Below the pieces are notes generated by a model, which searched no databases, was not told where the DNA came from, and saw only the letters and a list, made by a program, of their open reading frames with translations. A stretch of 64,000 bases of DNA, taken from Bacillota bacterium (GTDB lineage: Bacteria > Bacillota > Clostridia > Lachnospirales > Lachnospiraceae). This document shows, piece by piece, positions 41,856 through 49,956 of this stretch. The translations under genes and the position numbers were made by a program. Positions within the stretch are counted from its first letter, which is position 1, and each line of letters opens with the position of its first letter. Where the stretch lies: contig JAEXNR010000001.1 of NCBI GenBank assembly GCA_023439505.1, positions 62,001 through 126,000 of the forward strand, written 5' to 3'.

Positions 41856-42917
41856 TTATTTGTAATCTGCAAGGAAATCAGCTGCGTTAGAGCCATCAAT
41901 AACTGTAAGCGGTCTTACGATATTTTGTTCAGCAAATTTCTCACCATTTAATAATTTCTCATAAAGATCAACCACTGCTGCAGCTGTCTTCTTATTGGAA
42001 CCTTCAAATCCTACGGATGCTCTTGTTGCTTCACCGTTTACAATTGCTTGTAACTGTTGTTCTGTCGCGTCTGCAGAGAAGATACCCATATCATCCGGAA
42101 TCTTTCCTTCTGTCTTTGTCATGAAGGCCTGATTTGCACCGATATCACCACCTGCTCCGATAGAACAAACGATCTTTGTATCAGGATTTGCCTGGAGTAT
42201 TGTCTCCATATTGGTTAATGCTGCCTGTGCATCAAGTGCCGGCTGCTGAGCAACCACTTTATATTTACCTTTTGCGATTTCTTCCAGTGCGTTTAAGATA
42301 CCTGTTTCTCTTTCCAGCAGGATTGGAGTCTGAGGATAGTTCATGATTGCTACTTCTGCAACCTTGTCTCCGGTATAATGCTCGTTGATGAAATTAGCTG
42401 CTTCCTGACCAATTGCATATCCCAGCTTGGTATTATCAAGAATCCAGTTAAGATCTGTATTTGTCATTGCATCATCCCAGCACATTACCTTAATTCCTGC
42501 GTCTCTTGCTGCTTTCAGGTAATCTTCGATCGCATTTGGATCTGATGGATGAACCATGATCAGGTCTACCTGGTTTGTTACAAAGTTTTCAATCTGCTGA
42601 ATCTGAGTAGCTGAATTATCATTACATGCAAGGATTGTATAATCCCAGCCCTTTTCTTTTATTAACTTTTCAACTTCTCCGAATACCCCTGCCCAATAAC
42701 TGTTTTCCAATGACTGGATGGTGATACCAACTTTAAACTTCTTATCAGCTTTTGTCGTATCCTCTGTTTTTGCATCGTCTTTTGATGTGTCGGTTGTGTC
42801 TTTGTTATCTGTTACAGGTGCTTTCGTATCTGTATCAGCCTTCTTTGTCGTACAACCAACCAATCCTGTTATTACCATCGCCCCAATAAGTAACAAACTA
42901 ATGATTCTTTTTTTCAT
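41856..42917 (-). CDS. Ribose-type sugar-binding lipoprotein
   Basis: This 353-residue RbsB-type binding protein has a lipobox (GLVGC, Cys22) and a long Thr/Asp/Lys-rich linker. The mature domain includes KFKVGITIQSLENSYWAGVFGEVEKLIKEKGWDYTILACNDNSATQIQQIENFV and CSIGAGGDIGANQAFMTKTEGK. It is the transport binding protein for the downstream ATPase and permease, distinct from the sensory binding protein of the neighbouring cassette. RBS AGGAGG precedes the ATG. A strong hairpin follows the gene. Confidence 0.94.
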   Translation of the reverse strand: MKKRIISLLLIGAMVITGLVGCTTKKADTDTKAPVTDNKDTTDTSKDDAKTEDTTKADKKFKVGITIQSLENSYWAGVFGEVEKLIKEKGWDYTILACNDNSATQIQQIENFVTNQVDLIMVHPSDPNAIEDYLKAARDAGIKVMCWDDAMTNTDLNWILDNTKLGYAIGQEAANFINEHYTGDKVAEVAIMNYPQTPILLERETGILNALEEIAKGKYKVVAQQPALDAQAALTNMETILQANPDTKIVCSIGAGGDIGANQAFMTKTEGKIPDDMGIFSADATEQQLQAIVNGEATRASVGFEGSNKKTAAAVVDLYEKLLNGEKFAEQNIVRPLTVIDGSNAADFLADYK

Positions 42918-43013
42918 TATCTTTCCTCCTGTTTTTTTTATATAAACAGCGATTGCTGTTTATTTCGTTAAACTAACACCGATCCCGCTCCATAGAAGGG
43001 ACGTTTTGCCCGG

Positions 43014-44042
43014 CTAATCGTTTAATTTGATCACCGTCTTTCCTTTTCTTCTGTAATTCACATCCTCAAAGACCTTAATACAATCTTCCAGTTCAACAAT
43101 ATCACTGATCAGATCGGTCACATTCAGCTTGCCTGATTCCAAAATTGCAATAGAACGTTCAAAGGTATATGGATTAATGAAGGAAGAGGTAATCTTTAAT
43201 TCTTTTTTAAATACCACATCCGGTTTCACATTTATGGCAGTTTCCGGTCCTGTCAGTCCGAACATCATAACGGTTGCGCCTTTGCCTGCCCACTGTATTG
43301 CATTCTCTATGGTATTTACATTCCCCACACATTCAATTACCACGTCAATATTCTTACAATTCGCCTTCAGAATAGCCTGCACATCTTCTTTTTGAGGATC
43401 AATCGCAAGGTCAGCACCCATCCGGATACCAAGTTCTCTTTTTCCGGCAATTGGCTCCGATAGAATGATTTTACTGGCACCAGCTATTCTTGCCAGTTGA
43501 AGCATGATAAGACCGATTGGTCCACCCCCGATTACCAATACCTCGTCACCGACTTTAATATTGCATAAATCAATGCCGTGAAGGCAGCAGGATACCGGTT
43601 CCGTCATAGAAGCTGTCAGGGCATCCATCCCCTCTTTATATTGAAATACCTGCTTTTCGCAAACCACACAATATTGAGCAAATCCTCCGTCCTTTGTTGT
43701 ACCATATCCAATGACATTTTCACAAAACTGCTCCATTTTATTTTTGCAGTAATAACATTCGCCACACATATGATTTGGATCAATTGTTACCAGATCACCA
43801 ACCTTTACTCGTTTGACCTTTGATCCGATCTTCTCAATAATACCGGAAAACTCATGCCCCATGATAAGCGGCGGTGTAACCGCAAACGCTCCCCCGTCCC
43901 CACTGTATATATGGTAATCTGTACCGCAAACGCCGCAATATTTCACCTTAATCAGAACATCCGTCTCACCGATTTGGGGAAGCGCAACCTCCTCAACACG
44001 GATATCTTTTGGACCGTTATAGACCAACGCTCTCATCTGCAT
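43014..44042 (-). CDS. Zinc-dependent polyol/alcohol dehydrogenase (MDR)
   Basis: This medium-chain dehydrogenase of about 342 residues has catalytic-zinc ligands in KYCGVCGTDYH and GHEFSG. The structural-zinc cysteines lie in CGECYYCKNKMEQFC. The NAD-binding motif is VIGGGPIGLIMLQLARIAGA. It resembles sorbitol, xylitol and arabinitol dehydrogenases. The frame opens at 44066, but ATG at 44042 follows GGAGG by 4 nt. It is the first gene of the pentose/pentitol operon. An inverted repeat and a start-stop element lie upstream. Substrate inferred from context: a pentitol oxidised to a ketopentose. Confidence 0.9.
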   Translation of the reverse strand: MQMRALVYNGPKDIRVEEVALPQIGETDVLIKVKYCGVCGTDYHIYSGDGGAFAVTPPLIMGHEFSGIIEKIGSKVKRVKVGDLVTIDPNHMCGECYYCKNKMEQFCENVIGYGTTKDGGFAQYCVVCEKQVFQYKEGMDALTASMTEPVSCCLHGIDLCNIKVGDEVLVIGGGPIGLIMLQLARIAGASKIILSEPIAGKRELGIRMGADLAIDPQKEDVQAILKANCKNIDVVIECVGNVNTIENAIQWAGKGATVMMFGLTGPETAINVKPDVVFKKELKITSSFINPYTFERSIAILESGKLNVTDLISDIVELEDCIKVFEDVNYRRKGKTVIKLND

Positions 44043-44154
44043 AAAACCTCCGTAACTATTTGTCATGATTCCACTTCCTATGTATTCCCTGTTTTTACTG
44101 CCTGATAACTGATGGTGTTACGATAACTTATGGAACATTTCTGTCTCATCAGTA

Positions 44155-44183
44155 CATGTATAAGATTACATGAATTTCCTCCT
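44155..44183 (-). promoter_or_regulatory. Start-stop element and inverted repeat upstream of the dehydrogenase gene
   Basis: On the minus strand a perfect AGGAGG (44178-44183) is followed after 6 nt by ATG (44169-44171) and immediately by TAA. The same place holds the inverted repeat CATGTA-TAAGAT-TACATG (44155-44172). The element lies about 110 bp before the dehydrogenase start. It may hold ribosomes in the leader or be an operator. Nothing else is evident in this 360-bp gap apart from the terminator to its right. Confidence 0.5.
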
Positions 44184-44244
44184 GATTAATATCCCAATAG
44201 ATTTTTAAATATCCAAGTATCTTATGAATTTCATCTTGAAACAC

Positions 44245-44293
44245 AAAAAAACACCCCTTTGTTTCAAAGCTGAAACCAAGGGATGTTTTTCTA
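44245..44293 (-). terminator. Bidirectional terminator after the ZIP transporter gene
   Basis: A long stem (AACATCCCTT-GTTTCA / TGAAAC-AAGGG-TGTT with small interruptions) is followed by TTTTTTTG on the minus strand and by TTTTTC on the plus strand. It lies about 110 bp after the ZIP gene's stop. Confidence 0.88.
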
Positions 44294-44404
44294 CGTTCAT
44301 TTTTTTCTATTCATAATAAGTGAAACCCTTTACCCGCTCATCTTGTTTCATATCCCATCATAACATATCCCTGTTAATGAAGTGTATCAGAGCGCTTTAT
44401 GGGG

Positions 44405-45214
44405 CTACAAAAACAGCAGCAGACTGAGTGCCATGACTGCCATGCCTGCGATCAGTCCATAGATGGAAAGATGATGTTCTCCATATTCTCTTGCAGAGGG
44501 CAGTAATTCGTCAAGACTAATGTATACCATGATCCCTGATACAGAGGCAAAAATGAAACCAAACATAGCTTCATTAAAGAAGCGAAATAAAATCAAATAT
44601 CCGATCAGTGCTCCTACGGGCTCCGACAATCCTGACAGGAAGGATAGCCGGAATGCTTTCTTTTTATTCCCGGTTGCATAAAAGATTGGAACCGCCACAG
44701 CGATACCTTCCGGTATATTGTGTATAGCAATTGCAGCAGCTATGGGAATCCCGAGATTGGGATCATTTAATGCTGCAGTAAAGGTAGCCAGCCCTTCCGG
44801 GAAGTTATGAATTGCGATGGCAAGTGCGGTAAACAGCCCCATTCTCATCAAATTCGCTTTGTGGGATTCACTTTTCCCATCCATCTCTTCTACCGTATGG
44901 ATCTCGTGGGGATTTTCTGCGGAGGGGATCAGCTTGTCTATCATCGCAATTAAGAATATCCCAAAGAAAAAACCTCCCACAGTGGCCCAGGTCCCGGCTT
45001 TCACTCCAAGAGATGATGTCAGAGCGTCTTTGGCTTTAACAAATATCTCAACAAAGGAAACATAGATCATAACTCCGGCGGAAAAGCCCAGTGCAACGGA
45101 TAGAAACCTGGTATTGGTTTTCTTCGTCAGCAAGGAAAGCGCACTGCCTATTCCTGTAGAAAGTCCTGCAAACAGTGTAAGTAAAAACGCAAATAAAACA
45201 TCCGAAAATTCCAT
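44405..45214 (-). CDS. zupT: ZIP-family divalent metal transporter
   Basis: This 269-residue membrane protein has about eight transmembrane segments. The two metal-site helices read HNFPEGLATF and HNIPEGIAVAV, diagnostic of the ZupT/GufA branch of ZIP transporters. A His/Asp/Glu-rich loop between segments 3 and 4 (ENPHEIHTVEEMDGKSESHKAN) probably handles metal. It imports zinc or a related ion. RBS AGGGAGG lies before the ATG. It lies 155 bp after the AraM-type dehydrogenase gene on the same strand and ends at a strong terminator. Confidence 0.93.
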   Translation of the reverse strand: MEFSDVLFAFLLTLFAGLSTGIGSALSLLTKKTNTRFLSVALGFSAGVMIYVSFVEIFVKAKDALTSSLGVKAGTWATVGGFFFGIFLIAMIDKLIPSAENPHEIHTVEEMDGKSESHKANLMRMGLFTALAIAIHNFPEGLATFTAALNDPNLGIPIAAAIAIHNIPEGIAVAVPIFYATGNKKKAFRLSFLSGLSEPVGALIGYLILFRFFNEAMFGFIFASVSGIMVYISLDELLPSAREYGEHHLSIYGLIAGMAVMALSLLLFL

Positions 45215-45369
45215 AGTAATCCTCCCTCCAACCTGCCAATGCCCGCGAATTTGGGCATCAGCACAAATTTGCCGTGTGAATCAGTTTTTCATAATTCACA
45301 CCAGTTTCTCCTTTCTTTTCCTTCCCCTGACGTTAGAATAGCAGAATAATCGGGGTCCGGATCTGCTGC

Positions 45370-46632
45370 TCAAATCTCTTGCGCATAATCAAGCATCTTT
45401 GATAATCGCAGGAAGGTCAATCTCCTGCGAACATAGGGACATAATTGCAGGGTGAGCTCCTTTTGATCCTCTTGTAATCCGATTTCACTCATATCGGCTA
45501 CACAGCCGGCATCCTTTAATTCCATCTTCATTACTTTCGAATCCGGCAGTTCCTGCAGCAGCAACAGGATCTTGGGCAGTGACTTCGATAAGACCTCCAA
45601 AGAAACACTTTCTAAAATATTCTGTCCGTTCTCCTCCATGATGTCCTCATAGAGTCCCTTCCTTCCAAAAGTCTGCTGCAGTAAATTTGTTTCAAATTCC
45701 ACAGACTTTCTTACTCCACATTTACCATCGGCAATCGCCTTTCTGATCTTTTCATAGTGCTCCAGGCAAAGGATCAGTCCTATGGATACCTTCTCTCCAT
45801 GAAGGGCATCCAGCTTATCATTTATAATCCCCATTTCCCATAAATGAGCCACATGATGCTCTGCTCCGGATGCAGGTCTGGAGTTTCCGATCATCTGCAT
45901 GGCAAGGCCTGATAAAATCAAGGCATACATGAGTTTCTCCGTACTTTCTTTATCGTGGTTCCGAATCTTATCCAGTACAGCTTCAACCTGGCGAACTGCC
46001 TCAAACTCTAACGCATAAATCCGGTCACAAAAATACTCTCCGGTCACCAGACTTGAGATCTTCCAATCCAACAGTGCGATATACTTTCCAAGCAAATCAG
46101 ATATTCCGGAGGCAGTTAATCGATACGGTGCATGCGTAAAGATATCACTGTCAGCCAATACATAGATGGGAGCCACTGCAGGCATCGTCTTTTTCATACC
46201 ATGCCAGGTCATTGCCGCAACGGTGGATACAAACCCATCCACACTTGCAGCAGTTGGTACCGATAGGAAAGGAATATTTTTATCATGCGCTATGTACCTT
46301 GTAACATCATGTACCGTACCGCTTCCAACAGCAATCAGCAGGTCGGTATCCGGTTTCAATCGTTCCAGTACATCATCAACCTGCTTATCATCCGCATGGA
46401 TGTCATTCCCCTTAAGCTCCAATACCGGATAGTTATGAAAGTACTCCCCCATCGCTTCCCCGGAAGCTTCTCTCGTGTTTTTATCACACAGGAATACGGG
46501 ATGTTCATATCCCTTTAAGATCTCCTTCAAATGTCTTGTTGCCTGCGCTTCAATTAAAATTCCCTTTACAGAAATTTCATGTTCTTTACCACAGGAACAG
46601 ACGCTGTTAAATCTGTCCAAATCCACCTTCAT
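45370..46632 (-). CDS. AraM/EgsA-type sn-glycerol-1-phosphate dehydrogenase
   Basis: This roughly 420-residue protein belongs to the iron-containing-alcohol-dehydrogenase-like superfamily. It shows the dinucleotide motif AVGSGTVHDVTRYIA, the conserved SVPTAASVDGFVS and the metal-site segment SGAEHHVAHLWEM. These are the hallmarks of bacterial AraM/EgsA, which reduce dihydroxyacetone phosphate to sn-glycerol-1-phosphate in a metal-dependent reaction. The frame opens at 46662, but ATG at 46632 follows GGGAG by 8 nt. In bacilli araM belongs to the arabinose operon; here an AraB-type kinase is close but in a different transcription unit. Confidence 0.9.
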   Translation of the reverse strand: MKVDLDRFNSVCSCGKEHEISVKGILIEAQATRHLKEILKGYEHPVFLCDKNTREASGEAMGEYFHNYPVLELKGNDIHADDKQVDDVLERLKPDTDLLIAVGSGTVHDVTRYIAHDKNIPFLSVPTAASVDGFVSTVAAMTWHGMKKTMPAVAPIYVLADSDIFTHAPYRLTASGISDLLGKYIALLDWKISSLVTGEYFCDRIYALEFEAVRQVEAVLDKIRNHDKESTEKLMYALILSGLAMQMIGNSRPASGAEHHVAHLWEMGIINDKLDALHGEKVSIGLILCLEHYEKIRKAIADGKCGVRKSVEFETNLLQQTFGRKGLYEDIMEENGQNILESVSLEVLSKSLPKILLLLQELPDSKVMKMELKDAGCVADMSEIGLQEDQKELTLQLCPYVRRRLTFLRLSKMLDYAQEI

Positions 46633-46662
46633 ACTCTGTTCTCCCATCATATTCATAATCAA

Positions 46663-47091
46663 TCTGTCATTGCCGGAAATCCTTCTATTACGATTTCTTT
46701 TTATTCTTTATATTCTATTTCCATATCCATCTTTTTCATAAAACCGATCGCTCCTTTTTATGATATATTGTAAATAGAATTGTAACATTACACTGACTTA
46801 TCCCGAATGCGTGTTCTATCGAACTACTACCATTATAATAGATTTTACAACACTTTTCCAGCAAAAAAGGACAATCTTTATTAATTATTTCAATAGTGCA
46901 TAGCACTGTTTTAATAATCTATCAACAAATATTATAAGCGTTGATGGCACTTGCTATAACCCTAGTACTGGCCGGAGATACTTCTCTTTGGTATTATTGA
47001 TCGAACTCATTGTGCCTCATGATGATAAGGGGAGAGAGCTGTAACTCACATCTAAATATTTTTTTATTTTAATTTTTTTTGTAAAAAGGTA
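46663..47091. other. Intergenic region without a clear gene
   Basis: The stretch between the AraM-type gene and the csp promoter is AT-rich. It contains a 12-codon frame (46740-46702, minus, MKKMDMEIEYKE) preceded by AAGGAG at a spacing of about 11 nt, which could be a leader peptide but is too short to support. On the plus strand, a 42-codon open stretch without a start codon (46918-47043) is seen. Nothing else stands out. Confidence 0.4.
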
Positions 47092-47120
47092 TTGACACCC
47101 ACCAATATCCATGATATTAT
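47092..47120 (+). promoter_or_regulatory. Promoter of the cold-shock gene
   Basis: TTGACA (47092-47097) and TATTAT (47115-47120) are separated by 17 bp. The expected start near 47127 gives a leader of about 128 nt, long as is usual for cold-shock genes. Confidence 0.82.
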
Positions 47121-47151
47121 TAGGAAGTTATTTTAGATGTCAATTTTGATT

Positions 47152-47202
47152 CACATATTTTTGTAAGTCATTGATTCATTTAATGATTTACAAAAATATG
47201 TG
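47152..47202 (+). promoter_or_regulatory. 20-bp stem-loop in the csp 5' leader
   Basis: The arms 47152-47171 and 47183-47202 pair over 20 bp with a single G-U and an 11-nt loop. The stem is AU-rich (CACAUAUUUUUGUAA as its base). There is no U-tract directly after a GC-rich stem, so it is not a normal terminator. A temperature-responsive leader is a reasonable inference. Confidence 0.7.
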
Positions 47203-47255
47203 ATTTTTATTTACATTAAAAATATTCAAAATATTATTATTAGGAGGTATCTTTT

Positions 47256-47459
47256 ATGAACAAAGGTACAGTTAAATGGTTTAACGCACAAAAAGGATTT
47301 GGATTTATTACTAACAGCGAAAATGGCGAAGATATTTTTGTACATTTCTCAGGAATTGCTACAGATGGCTTCAGATCATTAGAAGAAAATCAGAATGTAA
47401 CTTTTGATATTACTAATGGCGCTCGCGGCTTACAGGCTGTTAACGTTGTAGTAGCTTAA
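47256..47459 (+). CDS. Cold-shock protein
   Basis: This 67-residue single cold-shock domain is complete, with RNP1 KGFGFI and RNP2 DIFVHFS, and starts MNKGTVKWFNAQ. It binds single-stranded RNA and DNA and melts secondary structure. RBS TAGGAGG lies before the ATG. It is transcribed alone from a strong promoter with a structured leader and ends at a perfect terminator. Paralogues are usual in these bacteria, so the specific letter cannot be assigned. Confidence 0.97.
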   Translation: MNKGTVKWFNAQKGFGFITNSENGEDIFVHFSGIATDGFRSLEENQNVTFDITNGARGLQAVNVVVA

Positions 47460-47474
47460 TTACATTTTCCTTTA

Positions 47475-47528
47475 AAAAAGAGATCGCTTCAGACAAAACA
47501 GATTGTTTTGTCTGAAGCGATCTTTTTG
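47475..47528 (+). terminator. Bidirectional terminator between csp and topB
   Basis: A perfect 20-bp stem (arms 47481-47500 and 47504-47523) with a 3-nt loop has TTTTT on the plus strand and TTTTTT on the minus strand. It should end both the csp and the topoisomerase transcripts. Confidence 0.95.
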
Positions 47529-47567
47529 TCTATGAAACTGAACTATCCTTGATTTGATTGCTCAGAG

Positions 47568-49748
47568 TCAGGAATCTTCCTTTTGTTTAAATTTTGCAAA
47601 AGCATCTGCAAATGCTGTGTTGATCGGCTCCTGAGATTCTTTGTTCACCTGGTTCATATATTTTGCAACTTCTTTTTTACTCACTCCGGCGCCTTCCTTT
47701 TTCCGTCTGTCCTGGAATGCTGACATTCTTTCTTTATGCCCGCAAGCACAGGTAAAGGTCTGTCCTTCTCCCTGACCTGTCAATTCCATCTTCTTATGGC
47801 AGACAGGGCATCTGGCATTGCTGACTACGGCGATGGTCTCCCTGTGTCCGCATTCACGGTCCTGGCATACCAGCATTCTGCTTTTCTTACCGTTTACCGC
47901 CAGCATCTTCTTCCCGCAGACCGGGCATTTTTTATTTGTCAGATTATCATGCCGGAATTTGCCATCCCCGTCTTTGATCTCTGATACAATTTCTCTGGTA
48001 TAGGCTGACATCTCGTTCATTAATGTCTGCTTCTTTAGCTTTCCTTCTGCAATCTTAGCCAGCTTCATCTCCAGGGAGGCAGTAAGCTCCGGCTTCTTTA
48101 AATCCTGTGGCACCAGCTCCAGAAGCTGTTTTCCCTTTGATGTGATATGAATCTCCTTCCCTCTTTTTTCCATGAGGAAGGAATTAAAGAGCTTTTCAAT
48201 AATATCAGCGCGGGTGGCAACCGTTCCGAGTCCTCCGGTTTCTCCCAGTGTTTTCACGATTTCCTTGTCCTTTTCCTCCAGAAAGTGTACGGGATTTTCC
48301 ATAGCAGTCAGTAACGTTGCTTCTGTAAAAAACGCAGGCGGCTTTGTTTTGCCTTCGGTGATCTCAAATTCAATCGATATTATCTTATCGTTTACTTTGA
48401 GTCTTGGCAGGCTGTTATTTTCTGCATCCTCCTCGGAGAGATTCTCATAAACCTCTTTATATCCCAATGATTTTGTAATTCTTCCCTTGGCAGTGAATTC
48501 TTCCCCTTCCACCATAACTTTTACTGTGGCTTCCTCATATTCATAGGGCGGAGATAATACAGCAAGAAAACGCCTTACAACCATATCATAGATTTTGCGT
48601 TCTTCCGAACTCATATTCTCCAAATTAACAAACTGTTCTGTCGGAATAATGGCATGATGATCGCTGACCTTTTGATTATCTACAAAGGATGCATTGGTCA
48701 CAATGGGCTTTCTGGCTAATATCGCGGCCATCTTCTTATAGGGTCCGATACTGATTGCTTCCAGTCTTTCTTTTAAGGTTCCTACGATATCCGTTGTCAG
48801 ATATCTGGAATCTGTTCTTGGATAAGTTAAAACCTTATGATTTTCATATAACCGCTGCATGATATTCAAGGTTTCTTTGGCTGACAAATCATATCTGGTA
48901 TTGGCATCCCTCTGAAGTTCCGTCAGATCATACAATCCGGGAGAATAAGACTTCTTCAGAGCCGTATGAAATTCTTTTACAAAGCCGTCCTTTCCCCTTA
49001 CCCGCCGAAGCACTTCCTCCATCTTCTCCCGATCAGAAAGGGTAGTTCCTCCGGATTTAGAATTTCTCCAGGTCAGTGTCATCCCCTGAATCTTACCAAT
49101 CAGCCCATAATAAGGAACCGGCTTAAATTGTCTGATGTCTTCTTCTCTCTTTGCAATCATCGCCAGAGTGGGTGTCTGGACACGTCCGCAGGAAAGACTG
49201 GCATTGTATTTGCAGGTCAGCGCCCTTGTGGCATTCATGCCAACAATCCAATCCGATTCCGCTCTTGCAACCGCAGCATGATATAAATTCTCATACTCTT
49301 TCCCGTCCTTTAATCTGGCAAAGCCCTCTCGAATCGCTTTATCCGTAACGGATGAGATCCAGAGTCTTTTGATGGGCTTTTTATTATTTGCTTTCTCCAG
49401 AATCCAGCGTGCCACCAATTCGCCTTCCCTGCCCGCATCGGTAGCGATGATAATCTCAGACACATCCTTGCGTCCAATTTGTGCCTTCACTGTCTGATAC
49501 TGCTTTCCCGTCTGCTTTATCACAACGAGTTCAAACTTGGCCGGAAGCATCGGAAGATCCTCCATCTTCCATTGTTTATATTTTTCATCATAATTTTCCG
49601 GGTCAGCCAGCGTGACCAGATGCCCTAACCCCCAGGTCACAACATATTTATCTCCTTCAAGAGTTCCTCCCAGATTCTTCGTACACCTGAGCACCCTTGC
49701 AATATCTCTTCCAACGGAGGGTTTTTCTGCAATTATCAATGATTTCAT
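47568..49748 (-). CDS. topB: DNA topoisomerase III
   Basis: This 726-residue type IA topoisomerase begins with a Toprim domain (LIIAEKPSVGRDIARVL, DAGREGELVARWIL). The catalytic core has the active-site Tyr in VLTYPRTDSRYL and the usual LSCGRVQTPTLAMIAKRE. The C-terminus carries two zinc-ribbon modules (CPVCGKKM...CQDRECGHRE and CPVCHKKM...CACGHKE), an extension common in Firmicutes TopB. It relaxes and decatenates DNA via single-strand passage. Chromosomal and conjugative-element copies both exist; there are no mobile genes around it, so this is probably the housekeeping copy. Confidence 0.95.
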   Translation of the reverse strand: MKSLIIAEKPSVGRDIARVLRCTKNLGGTLEGDKYVVTWGLGHLVTLADPENYDEKYKQWKMEDLPMLPAKFELVVIKQTGKQYQTVKAQIGRKDVSEIIIATDAGREGELVARWILEKANNKKPIKRLWISSVTDKAIREGFARLKDGKEYENLYHAAVARAESDWIVGMNATRALTCKYNASLSCGRVQTPTLAMIAKREEDIRQFKPVPYYGLIGKIQGMTLTWRNSKSGGTTLSDREKMEEVLRRVRGKDGFVKEFHTALKKSYSPGLYDLTELQRDANTRYDLSAKETLNIMQRLYENHKVLTYPRTDSRYLTTDIVGTLKERLEAISIGPYKKMAAILARKPIVTNASFVDNQKVSDHHAIIPTEQFVNLENMSSEERKIYDMVVRRFLAVLSPPYEYEEATVKVMVEGEEFTAKGRITKSLGYKEVYENLSEEDAENNSLPRLKVNDKIISIEFEITEGKTKPPAFFTEATLLTAMENPVHFLEEKDKEIVKTLGETGGLGTVATRADIIEKLFNSFLMEKRGKEIHITSKGKQLLELVPQDLKKPELTASLEMKLAKIAEGKLKKQTLMNEMSAYTREIVSEIKDGDGKFRHDNLTNKKCPVCGKKMLAVNGKKSRMLVCQDRECGHRETIAVVSNARCPVCHKKMELTGQGEGQTFTCACGHKERMSAFQDRRKKEGAGVSKKEVAKYMNQVNKESQEPINTAFADAFAKFKQKEDS

Positions 49749-49956
49749 GTATCGCTCCTATCTGTTTTTATCATCTATTTCTAGTTATTGTAACATAAAA
49801 TATGAAATAAGTCTTCCCTCATATCATTTCACAGAATTTCAATTTTAATTGATGAGGGAAATAGGCTTACCTTACTGCTATGCATTGCTTTTATTCCCCT
49901 CATTTGGTATGATATGATTTGATACGATATAACGATATAATATTAACGGAGGAACA

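Noticed and set aside
46702..46740. A 12-codon frame (MKKMDMEIEYKE) before the AraM-type gene
   Set aside because: The spacing to AAGGAG is long and no hairpin or attenuator follows, so a leader peptide cannot be claimed.
46918..47043. A 42-codon open stretch on the plus strand
   Set aside because: It has no start codon or ribosome-binding site and no recognisable family; it could be a gene remnant but nothing supports that.
47568..49748. Topoisomerase III as a sign of an integrative conjugative element
   Set aside because: No relaxase, type IV secretion, integrase or att-like repeats are seen around it; topB also occurs as a housekeeping gene.
49918..49950. GATATA-type short repeats upstream of the RsmH-like gene
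   Set aside because: They are low-complexity AT-rich promoter sequence without a clear palindrome or fixed period.
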